DNA from: Marinococcus luteus | Lineage (GTDB): Bacteria > Bacillota > Bacilli > Bacillales > Marinococcaceae | Direction of reading: 5' to 3' | Length of the DNA stretch: 64,000 nucleotides | Assembly: GCF_900106595.1 (NCBI RefSeq) | Contig: NZ_FNNC01000001.1 | Span: 558,001-622,000, forward strand | In this document: in pieces, positions 8,464 through 17,200 of the stretch | Numbering within the stretch: the stretch's first letter is position 1 | Layout of the letters: each line of letters begins with the position of its first letter | The notes under the pieces: model-generated | What the model was told of the DNA's origin: nothing | The model's input: the letters and a program-made list of their open reading frames with translations, nothing else | The model's database searches: none | Made by a program: the position numbers and the translations under genes

Positions 8464-8492
8464 AATATACCATAATTGAAAGCGGTTGTCGA
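8464..8492 (-). promoter_or_regulatory. Sigma-A promoter of the 7945-8379 gene
   Basis: On the minus strand TCGACA (8492-8487), 17-bp spacer, TATATT (8469-8464). Each box matches consensus at five of six positions. Confidence 0.7.
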
Positions 8493-8645
8493 TAAAATGA
8501 AAGAAAATTCAAATAACGTTCATCGCCACATTCGCGAGAACGCTTTTTCATTATACCTTATTTTCACACTTTTAAAACATCTCGTAAAAATTGTACTTTT
8601 ACTGTTAGAATACGACAGAGAGTGTTAATATAAGGAGATGAGTTT

Positions 8646-8984
8646 TTGAGCTGTTCAAAAGTGAAAGTTCGAGGCGTTTCTTTAGATGAAGAAACAAGAT
8701 GCGCCCATTATCATACATCTGTCGATATTGTTGCCATGAAGTTTTATTGCTGTGGACGCTGGTACAGTTGCCACACCTGTCATGAAGAAAGCGAGAGCCA
8801 CCCTATAGAACCCTGGCCTTCTTCTTTATTTTCCGAAGAAGCGGTTTTGTGTGGAAAGTGCCGGCACACTATGAGCGTGTCCGCTTATCTTCATGCTGAT
8901 CATCGATGCCCGAATTGTCATGCCGCATTCAACCCAGGATGCCAGCGCCATGCTTCCATCTATTTTTCGATGTCACAGGGCTGA
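8646..8984 (+). CDS. CHY zinc-finger protein
   Basis: The 112-residue protein is dense in Cys and His pairs in the zf-CHY order: RCAHYH, then FYCCGRWYSCHTCHEE, then LCGKCR and CPNCHAAFNPGCQRH. It probably binds several Zn ions. Relatives include the zinc-binding domain of yeast Hot13 and eukaryotic RING proteins; the bacterial role is unknown. The start is a TTG about 8 bp after AAGGAGA, and no ATG fits. It lies alone on the plus strand, upstream of the capsule locus. No functional link to that locus is visible. Confidence 0.85.
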   Translation: MSCSKVKVRGVSLDEETRCAHYHTSVDIVAMKFYCCGRWYSCHTCHEESESHPIEPWPSSLFSEEAVLCGKCRHTMSVSAYLHADHRCPNCHAAFNPGCQRHASIYFSMSQG

Positions 8985-9003
8985 GAAATTTTTGAAAACC
9001 ATT

Positions 9004-9025
9004 AGGTCTTCCTGACCTTTCTTTT
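9004..9025 (+). terminator. Weak terminator after the CHY gene
   Basis: A 5-bp stem AGGTC/GACCT with a TTCCT loop is followed by TTCTTTT. It is short and may be leaky. Confidence 0.4.
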
Positions 9026-9084
9026 CAACATAAATGCCTTTATTATAGATAAGTCGTTAATAGATGAAGCACAGGCGGTGTCAA

Positions 9085-10884
9085 ATGACGTTCAAAAACT
9101 ACTCAGACCACCCAGAAAGGAGTTTGACCCGACCCGTGAATTCTCAAAAGATAACGTACATACTTGCTGCGGTAGTCGTTGCAGGACTGCTCATCTACGT
9201 AGGAGTAACAAATTTTGGAGGAAGCGATCAAAGCGGTTCCAGTTCAGAAGAAGAAAGTGCTCAAAATGACTCGAATTCCAGTTCAGGTGCTTCTAGCGAC
9301 ATAGCCTCCGGTTCCGACTATGAAGGATACGGAGTCAGTACAGATAATGAACTTGCTACAGATGCAGGCATGGAAATCCTTGAACAGGGAGGAAACGCAG
9401 CGGATGCCGCAGTTGCCACCTCCTTCGCCCTGACGGTAACTGAACCATACGGTTCCGGCATTGGCGGCGGTGGTGCAGCTCTCGTGATGAATGGACCAAA
9501 CGATGAACCTGCTACGTACGATTACCGGGAGGAAGCTTCCACCACTAGTCGCGATTTAAACTCAGCGGTTCCTGGCTTTGTCAGAGGGATGGAAACCCTG
9601 CTTGAAGAAGAAGGCAGCGGACAATTCACTCTCGCTGAGCTTATGGATCCTGCCATCGAATATGCAGAAGAAGGGTATGAGATCAATAACTACCTGGCTC
9701 AGCGCATGGCATTTGCTCAGCCGCGGCTGAATCAACAAAATTCTCCTGACTTCTTTGGCGAGGACGGCGATCCTCTAGGCGAGGGCGAAACGCTTGTACA
9801 GGAAGAGTATGCCCAGACGCTCCGCACGCTTCAGGAAGAGGGGCCGGAGAGCTTTTACAGCGCAGACGGGACCATTGCCCAGCAGCTGACAACAGATCAT
9901 CCTCACATAACTACGGAGAGCCTGCAGCAGTATGATGTACAGACTCCGGAAGTCGCTCAGGGCACATTTGAAGGGCAGAATGTATACAGTGTCCCTTCTC
10001 CTCTGTCCGGTGTAACTTTAATCCAGATGCTCGGCATGGGCGAGCGCCTGAATATCGGTGAAGCGCTGCAGGGAAATGAAGCAGATTATATTCACACCAT
10101 GAGCGCCATTACACGGGAAGCTTATTATCAGCGTCTTGAAAACTTGGGAGATCCGGCGTTTAATGAAATCAGCACTGAGGAATATGTGAGTGAGGGTACC
10201 ATCGATGATTTAGCACAAAGTGTCCGTGAAGACCGGCTTGATACAGAAGAGCTCGAAAACGAAGTAGGATACGAGTCTTCCGACGGACAAAATACGATCA
10301 CCCACTCCAGCACCACCCACGTTAACGTAATGGACGAAGACGGAAACACAGTAGCCCTTACGAATACGCTTGGTAATTTCTTTGGCAGCGGACAGACGTC
10401 CGGCGGCATGTTTTTAAACAACCAGTTGAACAACTATAATGAAACGGAGTCTTCCCCGAACAATATTGAAGTCGGCAAGCGTCCGAGAAGCTTTATTGCT
10501 CCGACCATCATTCAGGATCCGGAGGAAGAAACGGTGATGGGTGTTGGTTCCCCGGGCGGGTCACGCATTCCGGCTGCTATGGCAGAAGTCATTTTCCGCA
10601 TGGAATATTTAGACCAGAGCTATGAAGAAGCTTTCGCAGCGAACCGTTCCTTTGTGGACGTCGTGGAAGGCCAGGCAACACTGGCAGTAGAAAATGGAGA
10701 CCAGGCGGAGAATGCTGAGCTTATTGAAGAAATCAATAACAAATACGGGGACCGCTACTTTATCGCCCCGGACAAAGGTCCTTCCTATTTCGGAAACGTC
10801 ACGGCTTTGATTAAAGATTACGACGATGAAGAAATGCAGGGCATCATAGACCAGCGCCGTGGAGGCTCTGCTCAGACTCAGTAA
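9085..10884 (+). CDS. ggt: Membrane-anchored gamma-glutamyltransferase (CapD-like)
   Basis: This is an Ntn-hydrolase gamma-glutamyltransferase of 599 residues. An N-terminal membrane segment (about 23-44) is followed by a Ser/Asp/Glu-rich linker and the large-subunit domain (EQGGNAADAAVATSFALTVTEP, GSGIGGGG). The autocleavage site is SSTTHVNV, with catalytic Thr410 starting the small subunit. GSPGGSRIPAA near residue 500 forms the gamma-glutamyl pocket. It is the first gene of the capsule locus, 13 bp from capE. By analogy with CapD it may cut poly-gamma-glutamate or attach it to the cell surface; free glutathione or glutamine transfer is the alternative. The start at 9085 follows AGGCGGTG; an ATG at 9064 has no ribosome site. 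The protein is very acidic. Confidence 0.9.
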   Translation: MTFKNYSDHPERSLTRPVNSQKITYILAAVVVAGLLIYVGVTNFGGSDQSGSSSEEESAQNDSNSSSGASSDIASGSDYEGYGVSTDNELATDAGMEILEQGGNAADAAVATSFALTVTEPYGSGIGGGGAALVMNGPNDEPATYDYREEASTTSRDLNSAVPGFVRGMETLLEEEGSGQFTLAELMDPAIEYAEEGYEINNYLAQRMAFAQPRLNQQNSPDFFGEDGDPLGEGETLVQEEYAQTLRTLQEEGPESFYSADGTIAQQLTTDHPHITTESLQQYDVQTPEVAQGTFEGQNVYSVPSPLSGVTLIQMLGMGERLNIGEALQGNEADYIHTMSAITREAYYQRLENLGDPAFNEISTEEYVSEGTIDDLAQSVREDRLDTEELENEVGYESSDGQNTITHSSTTHVNVMDEDGNTVALTNTLGNFFGSGQTSGGMFLNNQLNNYNETESSPNNIEVGKRPRSFIAPTIIQDPEEETVMGVGSPGGSRIPAAMAEVIFRMEYLDQSYEEAFAANRSFVDVVEGQATLAVENGDQAENAELIEEINNKYGDRYFIAPDKGPSYFGNVTALIKDYDDEEMQGIIDQRRGGSAQTQ

Positions 10885-10897
10885 AGGAGAAGTGAAT

Positions 10898-11068
10898 GTG
10901 AACATTTTAAAGAAAATCGGCCCTTACCTCTTTTTGTTTGCTTTAGTACTGTTTATGTATTTCTTTAAGGTGGATGCTGAGTTGTCTACGACAGAAGAAC
11001 TCGAAATCAATAACGCATTAAATACCCCTCCTGAAGCAGAAACACAGGAAAGTTCAGATACACAGTAA
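10898..11068 (+). CDS. capE: Small capsule protein, CapE/PgsE-like
   Basis: The product is a 56-residue protein with one membrane segment (about 8-22) followed by an acidic tail (STTEELEINNAL). Size, single N-terminal anchor and location match CapE/PgsE, the small accessory subunit needed for efficient poly-gamma-glutamate synthesis. The sequence itself is too short for a firm call. The start is a GTG at 10898, 8 bp after AAAGGAG; the GTG at 10892 is too close. In Bacillus capE usually follows capA, whereas here it precedes capB. That order and the 186-bp gap before capB are unusual. Confidence 0.7.
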   Translation: MNILKKIGPYLFLFALVLFMYFFKVDAELSTTEELEINNALNTPPEAETQESSDTQ

Positions 11069-11099
11069 CTATTTTCTTAAATTAGCGTCTTAGTAAAGG

Positions 11100-11152
11100 C
11101 ATTGTTTGCAGGAGTGTCTCTTGAACATGAGAGACACTCTACGCTTGCAATG
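11100..11152 (+). other. Strong hairpin between capE and capB, no T-run
   Basis: GAGTGTCTCT (11112-11121) and its exact complement (11130-11139) form a 10-bp stem with an 8-base loop. CATTG/CAATG can add an outer helix. No poly-T follows, so it is not a standard terminator. It may stabilise or process the mRNA, or regulate capB. Confidence 0.55.
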
Positions 11153-11164
11153 AGACGATTACTC

Positions 11165-11229
11165 TTGACAGAAGCGGGTATGGAATACTGTTGGTGTTAT
11201 TTGACATTCAAAGGGAGACAATAATTAGA
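11165..11229 (+). promoter_or_regulatory. Possible internal promoter region of capB
   Basis: Two exact TTGACA boxes (11165-11170 and 11201-11206), 36 bp apart, lie between the hairpin and capB. Neither has a convincing -10 box: the second is followed after 17 bp by ATTAGA. An internal promoter that may depend on an activator is possible. Confidence 0.35.
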
Positions 11230-11254
11230 GAGTACCGAGGAGGTAAAGCGTCGG

Positions 11255-12454
11255 ATGTTATTATTATACGGTTCATGTATAGCGATCGCGGCAGTAGGCA
11301 TTTTTGAACTGCGCCGGCACCAGAAAAGGATCGAGCAGATTCCGCTCCGCGTTAATGTAAACGGCGTTCGCGGTAAATCAACAGTAACCCGATTGATTAC
11401 GGGGATGCTGAGCGAGGCGGATTACAAAGTAGTTGGAAAAACGACAGGAACACAGGCACGCACTATTTACTGGGACCGAACGGAAAAGCCAATCGAGCGT
11501 TCACTCGAAGGCCCGAATATCCGGGAGCAGAAAGAGATTTTGAAGCATGCTTCAAATCTTGAGTCCAATGCATTTGTCAGTGAGTGCATGGCGATTAATC
11601 CAGACTATCAGCGCGTGCTGCAGGAAAAATTTCTTCAGGCGAACGTCAGCGTCATTTTAAACGTATTTGAAGACCATATGGAAACGCTTGGGCCAACGTT
11701 AAAATACGTAGCAGAAGCATTCAGCTCCACTATTCCGTACAATGGCAAACTTATTTTGTCCAACGGTCCTTATTTCCACTATTTCAGTGAAATAGCTGAA
11801 AAAAGAAATACGGAAGTGTACCTTGCCAACCCGGAAGAAATTCCGGACGGTTTTATCGACAAATTCGATTACATGCTTTTCCCGGAAAACATTGCTGCCG
11901 CCCTCGCTGTAGCCCGCGCGGTCGACATCGATAAGCGTACAGCCCTTTCCGGTATGCTCAATGCCAATCCAGACCCTGGTGCTCTTCGGATCGTTACTCT
12001 TGAAGACGGCAGCCGGAAACGCTCCCACTTTGTGAACGGCTTTGCAGCAAACGATGCCCGGTCCACGCTTGAGATCTGGTCACGCGTACGGTCGTCAAGC
12101 TATATGACCGACAACCCGGTGATCATTATCAACTGCCGTGAAGACCGGGTAGACCGGACCGAAGAATTTACAAAGTATGTTCTGCCGTATTTACCGGCAG
12201 AGAAACTAATTCTTATCGGCGGAAATGTACGGCCGATCACCCAGGCGTTTGATCAGGGCGAACTGCCATTTAATTCCGTTATCAATCTGGAAGGCGAAGA
12301 TGCAGATGCCATTTTGGCCCGGGTGAAACGGGAAGCTTCCCATTCACTTATTTTCGGAATTGGAAACATTCACGGTGCTGCTGAAGAATTTATGGAAAAA
12401 CTTTATGATTCACCGGAGACACTCATTAGTAAAGTCGGCGAGGAGGCCATGTAA
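11255..12454 (+). CDS. capB: Poly-gamma-glutamate synthase subunit CapB/PgsB
   Basis: This is the ATP-dependent amide ligase of the poly-gamma-glutamate synthase, related to Mur ligases. The 399-residue protein has an N-terminal membrane anchor (about 3-19), the P-loop NGVRGKST (36-43), the conserved TGTQAR block, SECMAINPDYQ, VILNVFEDHMETLGPT and NCREDR. The length matches PgsB (393). It works with CapC and CapA at the membrane to polymerise glutamate. The GAGGAGGT site is 10 bp from the ATG. capB and capC are separated by 2 bp, so they are translationally linked. Confidence 0.95.
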   Translation: MLLLYGSCIAIAAVGIFELRRHQKRIEQIPLRVNVNGVRGKSTVTRLITGMLSEADYKVVGKTTGTQARTIYWDRTEKPIERSLEGPNIREQKEILKHASNLESNAFVSECMAINPDYQRVLQEKFLQANVSVILNVFEDHMETLGPTLKYVAEAFSSTIPYNGKLILSNGPYFHYFSEIAEKRNTEVYLANPEEIPDGFIDKFDYMLFPENIAAALAVARAVDIDKRTALSGMLNANPDPGALRIVTLEDGSRKRSHFVNGFAANDARSTLEIWSRVRSSSYMTDNPVIIINCREDRVDRTEEFTKYVLPYLPAEKLILIGGNVRPITQAFDQGELPFNSVINLEGEDADAILARVKREASHSLIFGIGNIHGAAEEFMEKLYDSPETLISKVGEEAM

Positions 12455-12456
12455 CA

Positions 12457-12906
12457 TTGTTTGGTACAGATCTTTATATCGCATTAGTCGTAGGAGTTAT
12501 TATTAGTTTGATATACGCAGAAAAGACAGGAATTATGCCGGCCGGGCTGATTGCGCCCGGCTATTTGGCAATTGTTTTTGATCAGCCTGTTTTTCTGTTA
12601 ACGATTTTTCTCATCAGTTTTCTAACGTATTTGATTGTTGCCCACGGATTGTCCCGTATTATGATTCTTTACGGACGCCGGAAATTTGCAGCCATGTTGT
12701 CTACAGGGATTGTGTTAAAGTTAATCTTTGACTACTTTTACCCTATTCTTCCTTTTGAAATATACGAGTTTCGTGGTCTCGGGGTTATCGTACCGGGATT
12801 GATTGCAAACGCGATGCAGCGCCAGGGCGTCGTCCCTACCGTGGCAAGTACACTGGTTCTTACCGCTGCGACATTTGTAATCATCACGTTATACTACTTA
12901 ATTTAG
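12457..12906 (+). CDS. capC: Poly-gamma-glutamate biosynthesis protein CapC/PgsC
   Basis: The 149-residue membrane protein has about five hydrophobic segments and matches PgsC in length and in its blocks MPAGLIAPGYLA and RGLGVIVPGLIANAMQRQG. It is the membrane partner of CapB. The start is a TTG, with GAGGAGG located inside the end of capB, 10 bp upstream. No ATG alternative fits. capA follows after 12 bp. Confidence 0.94.
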   Translation: MFGTDLYIALVVGVIISLIYAEKTGIMPAGLIAPGYLAIVFDQPVFLLTIFLISFLTYLIVAHGLSRIMILYGRRKFAAMLSTGIVLKLIFDYFYPILPFEIYEFRGLGVIVPGLIANAMQRQGVVPTVASTLVLTAATFVIITLYYLI

Positions 12907-12918
12907 GGGTTCTTACAT

Positions 12919-14121
12919 ATGGCCAAGCGATTATTAAACTTCAAAGAAAAGTATTTAGCCTATACCAAACGCCAGCGGCGAAAAGCTGGCAAACATGCTG
13001 TACTCGGCATTATCATTTGTTTGGTGGCAATGACCCTGATCCGTGTTGTAGAGCCCTCTGCTGCTGAAAGCGAGTACGAGCAGGAGCAGGATACCATCTT
13101 TACTTCTGCCATGGTCGGTGACATGATGACCGGCCGTCACGTAGAGGAAGTAGCCGAGCAGGAAGGATATGAATCTCTCTTCCAATATGCAAAACCAACG
13201 CTCGAAGCTGCTGATTATACGATTGGTAATTTTGAAAACCCGGTCGTAGATAATCCAGACGAAACCGAAGAAGCCGACAAAATTATTAACCTTTCTTCGA
13301 AATCAGGCGCGATTGACGGTTTGGAAGACGCCGGCTTTGACGCTGTCAACTTGGCGAACAATCACCTGATGGATTATCAATATGAAGGCTTGAATGAAAC
13401 CCTGCAGGCATTTGAAAATTCGAGCATCGACGTGGTTGGCGCCGGCTCGAATGATGATGAAGCCCATGGGTATACTATGAGTACGCACAATGGCATGGAT
13501 GTGGCTGCTCTAGGCGTGAACGATATTACGTACGCGAATATGGAACAGGCTGGCCCGAGTTCCCCGGGAATTTCGACAAGTCAGGATCCGAGTGCCTACA
13601 TTGATGCTGTGCAGCAAGCTGATGAAGAAGCAGACCTGGTTATTGTGAACGTCCACTTCGGTCAGGAGTACGACAGTACGCCGACTACACGCCAGCGTCA
13701 AATGACAGAAGCCATCGCGGATGCTGGTGCAGACGTTATTATTGGTACTCATCCGCACGTGCTTCAATCTGCAGAAGTATACAACGATACATTCATCATG
13801 CACTCCATCGGTAACTTCGTATTTGACCAGGGCTGGACAAGAACGAGAGACAGCGTCATCGCGAACTACTCTCTTGCCTCTGACGGTACGGCTCATCTGG
13901 AAATGCAGCCATTCCGGGTATTTGAAGCATCACCCCGCCCGGTCGAAAGCGCGTTCCACCGTGAGCGGATCTTCCGTCAGTTGACGAAGGATACACAAAA
14001 CAAAGATGCCATCGTTGAAAACGGGGAACACCTCGTGTTTGAAGCAGACCACTCCAATGTAATTGATAGTATGGAGCAGAGTGGCAATCAAAATAACAAC
14101 CAGAACAGTACTCAAAACTAA
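12919..14121 (+). CDS. capA: Poly-gamma-glutamate export protein CapA/PgsA
   Basis: The 400-residue protein has a basic N-terminus, one membrane segment (28-44) and an extracellular calcineurin-like domain of the capsule synthesis (PGA_cap) family. Metal-site motifs are GDMMTGRHVE (67-76), NLANNHLMDY (144-153), VHFGQEY, GTHPHVLQ and HSIGNFVFDQG. It is needed for polymer synthesis and export together with CapB and CapC. The tail is Asn/Gln-rich and low in complexity. The ribosome site (AGGGGT) is weak. capA ends the locus, with a terminator just downstream. Confidence 0.94.
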   Translation: MAKRLLNFKEKYLAYTKRQRRKAGKHAVLGIIICLVAMTLIRVVEPSAAESEYEQEQDTIFTSAMVGDMMTGRHVEEVAEQEGYESLFQYAKPTLEAADYTIGNFENPVVDNPDETEEADKIINLSSKSGAIDGLEDAGFDAVNLANNHLMDYQYEGLNETLQAFENSSIDVVGAGSNDDEAHGYTMSTHNGMDVAALGVNDITYANMEQAGPSSPGISTSQDPSAYIDAVQQADEEADLVIVNVHFGQEYDSTPTTRQRQMTEAIADAGADVIIGTHPHVLQSAEVYNDTFIMHSIGNFVFDQGWTRTRDSVIANYSLASDGTAHLEMQPFRVFEASPRPVESAFHRERIFRQLTKDTQNKDAIVENGEHLVFEADHSNVIDSMEQSGNQNNNQNSTQN

Positions 14122-14138
14122 TAAAAATTACACTTGTG

Positions 14139-14171
14139 CACCTGCCGGTTTAAAACTGGCGGGTGTTTTTT
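14139..14171 (+). terminator. Terminator of the capsule locus
   Basis: An 11-bp stem (14139-14149 with 14155-14165, two G-U pairs) is followed by six T and TATTT. Confidence 0.88.
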
Positions 14172-14195
14172 ATTTGGATTTTAAAACAATTACAT

Positions 14196-14211
14196 TACAG
14201 TAAATGAAATT
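14196..14211. repeat. Intergenic 16-bp motif, copy 2
   Basis: TACAGTAAATGAAATT lies between the convergent capA and sbcC terminators. It differs from copy 1 at one of 16 positions. Confidence 0.55.
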
Positions 14212-14225
14212 TTTATTAGCTCTAT

Positions 14226-14251
14226 AAAAAACCCCTGATTTCTCAGGGGTT
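14226..14251 (-). terminator. Terminator of the addB-addA-sbcD-sbcC operon
   Basis: On the minus strand AACCCCTGA pairs with its complement across a 4-base loop, followed by TTTTTTATA. The stem overlaps the sbcC stop codon. Confidence 0.9.
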
Positions 14252-17200
14252 ACATTGTTTCCATCATTATAGTTGATCCATTGCCTCCAGGGCTTGCCGG
14301 AGTAACCATCAGCCGTTTTGGCACCCGCTGCTGCATGTCCGGCACATGGCTGATAACCCCTACCGATAAATATTCCCCGTGAAGGTTTTCCAGAGCTTCC
14401 ATCACCGTATCAAGCAGGTCCTGATCGAGCGTCCCGAACCCTTCATCCAAAAAGAAGAATTCCAGCGGATACTGCCCTTTCAGCTGAATAGACGTTGAGA
14501 GCGACAGCGCAAGAGCAAGGGAGGTTAAAAATGTCTCTCCTCCGGATAGGGTGGAAACCGGGCGATAGACTCCTCCGTTGGCATCATCACGAATAACGAA
14601 GGTATTCTGCTCATTTACTTCAATGGCATAGCGCCCTCTCGTTAAGGCATGCAGCCGCTGGGAAGCTTCTCTTGTCACCTGTACCAGCTGTTCTTCAGCC
14701 AGAAACTCGACAAATTTTCTCCCCTTCATAATCTGATCGAGATCTGCCAGCCGCTCTTTTTCCGCCTGTCTCTCGATCCGGTTTTGTTCGAGCTCCTGAT
14801 AACGTTCTACTTTCCGTTCGATATCTTCAAGCTTTTCTTTGATGCCACCGAGCGTTTCTTTGTAATTATCCCACTCGTCCGAAGCTTCGTGGTACTGCTG
14901 TTCTATTTTATTAAATGCCTCTTCGTTTACCCGTTCGTTTTGAAGCTTTGCCTGCAGCCGGTTCTGTTCGTACTGCAATTCTTTTTGTTTCGTGTCAAAC
15001 TCTTCCACCTGACGCTGCAGCTCTGTTTTTTGTTCTTCCGATAACGAATAGGCAAGCACCTCTTCTGGAGAAACCGTTGAACCTTTCTGCTGTTTCTGGC
15101 GGAGCCACTCGGCTTCAGCCGCTTTCCGTTTGGCCTCAGATTTTTGCAGTGATTCAGCGCTCTCCCTGCTTGAGGCTTTAGTGCGCTCGTATTCCCTTTC
15201 AGCTTCTCTCTGCAGCTCCTGCAGCTCTTCTTTGTCCGTTTTAAGCGCATCCTCCCGCTTGTCGACCGCGTCTTTCCATTCCTGTTTGGTTCTGCCTCCA
15301 AGCTGTTCATTTAGCTTGTGTTCCGCTTCCTGCCTGGCCTCTGTAGTCTGCTTCCATTCTGACGCCGCTACAGCCTCCCGGCTTTTCATTTCATAGAAAT
15401 GGCGCTCCCGGGCTGCACGTTCGTCCCGTTTTTCTTCCAGATACTTCTGGCCGTTATCAATGCGCTCCTGGATACCTTTGATGGTTTTTTTGCGCGCTTT
15501 CGCCCGTTCGTATTCCGCGTCAAACTGATCCAGGCGAAGAGGCGAAAATGTCTGTTCCCACTGCTTTTTTTGCTCCTGCCACTGCTGTTCAAGCTGTTTA
15601 AGTTTATTTTCCTGCTCTTTGGCTTCCGCTTCCTGCTGGGCTGCTTTCACAGAAAGACGGTCTTTCCGCCGGTTCCACTCCTCCCAGGAACGGTTCAATG
15701 CCTGCGTCTGCTCCTTGAGCCGGTCTATTGTCTCCATCTCTGCTTCCCAGCGGGCAAACGCGAGGCTTTCCTCAGTCTCCTCCGGAGAATCTTCTTCTTT
15801 GTGCTCTTCTCCGGAAGGGAGCGTCGAAGCCACATGCTGCAGGCCAACTTTCGTATGCTCCCAGGCGGTTTTCCACTGGCGCAGCGCTTCGATTTCTTCC
15901 CCGGTGTGGCCCTCTGCTGCTTCTTCCGGTCTGGCAGCCGGTGCCGGGTGCTCCACCGCTCCGCAAACCGGGCACGCTTCTCCGTCTTTTAGTTCTTCTG
16001 CGAGCGCATGCAGCTGCTGTTTCTGTTCGGCCTGCTGCTTTTTTTCAAAACGCCTTAACTCCTGCTCAATGAGCCGGATATGCGCTGCCGCCCGGCTATA
16101 CCAGTAATAGATATTCTGCGCCGACTCCTTCGTACGTTTCTGAAGCGCCTGTTGTTCTTTTTCTGCCTCATTGGTTTCTGCAGCTGCCTCCGCCAATTTT
16201 TCTTTAGCCGAAGCTTCCTGGGAACGCTGTTCATTCAGCTGCTGGTGAAGGGCATCAAGCCATTGCTTTTTCGACGAAGCCTCCCCCATATCCGGCAGGT
16301 GCTCTTCTTCTTGTTCGGCATCGGCATATTCCTGCTTGAGCTTTTCGAGCAGCTCCCGCGCTTCCTGCTCTTTATTCTGCAAGTCGGTCACCTGATCGGA
16401 AGCTTCCTCGTATAACCTGCGCTGTTTTTCGACTTCCTGCAGCTTTTGTTTCTCCAGTTCATGGTGCCGCTGATATTCAGCTTCAAGCGTTTCGATCTGC
16501 TCGACCCGGCGATGCCACTGCTGGAGCAGACGCTCTTCCTCTTCCCATCGTTTTTCGTTCTGCTCTGCTTTTTTTCCGGCTTTCTGTTTTTTGCGTTTTG
16601 CCTCTTCGTGCGCCTTTTGTTTTTCTTTTAAGTCGTGCTCCTGCTCCGCGGACTCCTGCCTTGCTTTTTGAAAGCTGTCCGCATACGGATACAGCGCTTC
16701 ATACATTTCATTTTCTTTTAACGTATGCCGCTTATGTTCAATCGAATGTCTAGATTTTTCCCATTCCTGCATGGACGCTTCCAGAAGCTTAAGCTCTTCG
16801 GTCCAATGAAATTTCTGTTTCGCTTCTTCGTACTGTTTTCTTCGCTCTTCCACATGCTTCTGCTGCTTTTGAACGAGCTGAACCCAGCGGGCGTGCTCTT
16901 CCCCGGCTTTTTTTAGATCCTCCCCGGAAGCCGACCCGAGCCCCTGCTGCTCCGCTTCGATGTTATGTACGTCCTGCTCAGCAGATGCTTTCCGAGATTT
17001 GACGGAGGCAATCAGCTGGTTACCGTAACGCTCAAGATGAAACAGCCGCTCGAGCATTTTGCTTCGGTCACTGCCCCCGAGATGAAGAAATTCCGCAAAT
17101 TTCCCCTGCGGAAGTACGACCGCACGGGTAAAATCCTCGAGGGTCAGGCCGAGAAGTTCTTCAATTTTCTGATTGACCGCTTTTGTTTTTTCTGCGAGCA

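Noticed and set aside
9064-9084. ATG at 9064 as start of the gamma-glutamyltransferase
   Set aside because: No ribosome site upstream; the ATG at 9085 follows AGGCGGTG at a proper distance. Not fully excluded.
11069-11160. Hairpin after capE as a simple terminator
   Set aside because: No T-run follows either arm, so it was kept as a separate structure.
15399-16107. Long plus-strand frames opposite sbcC
   Set aside because: Low-complexity Leu/Phe/Ser/Arg-rich shadows of the Glu/Lys/Gln-rich coiled coil on the other strand.
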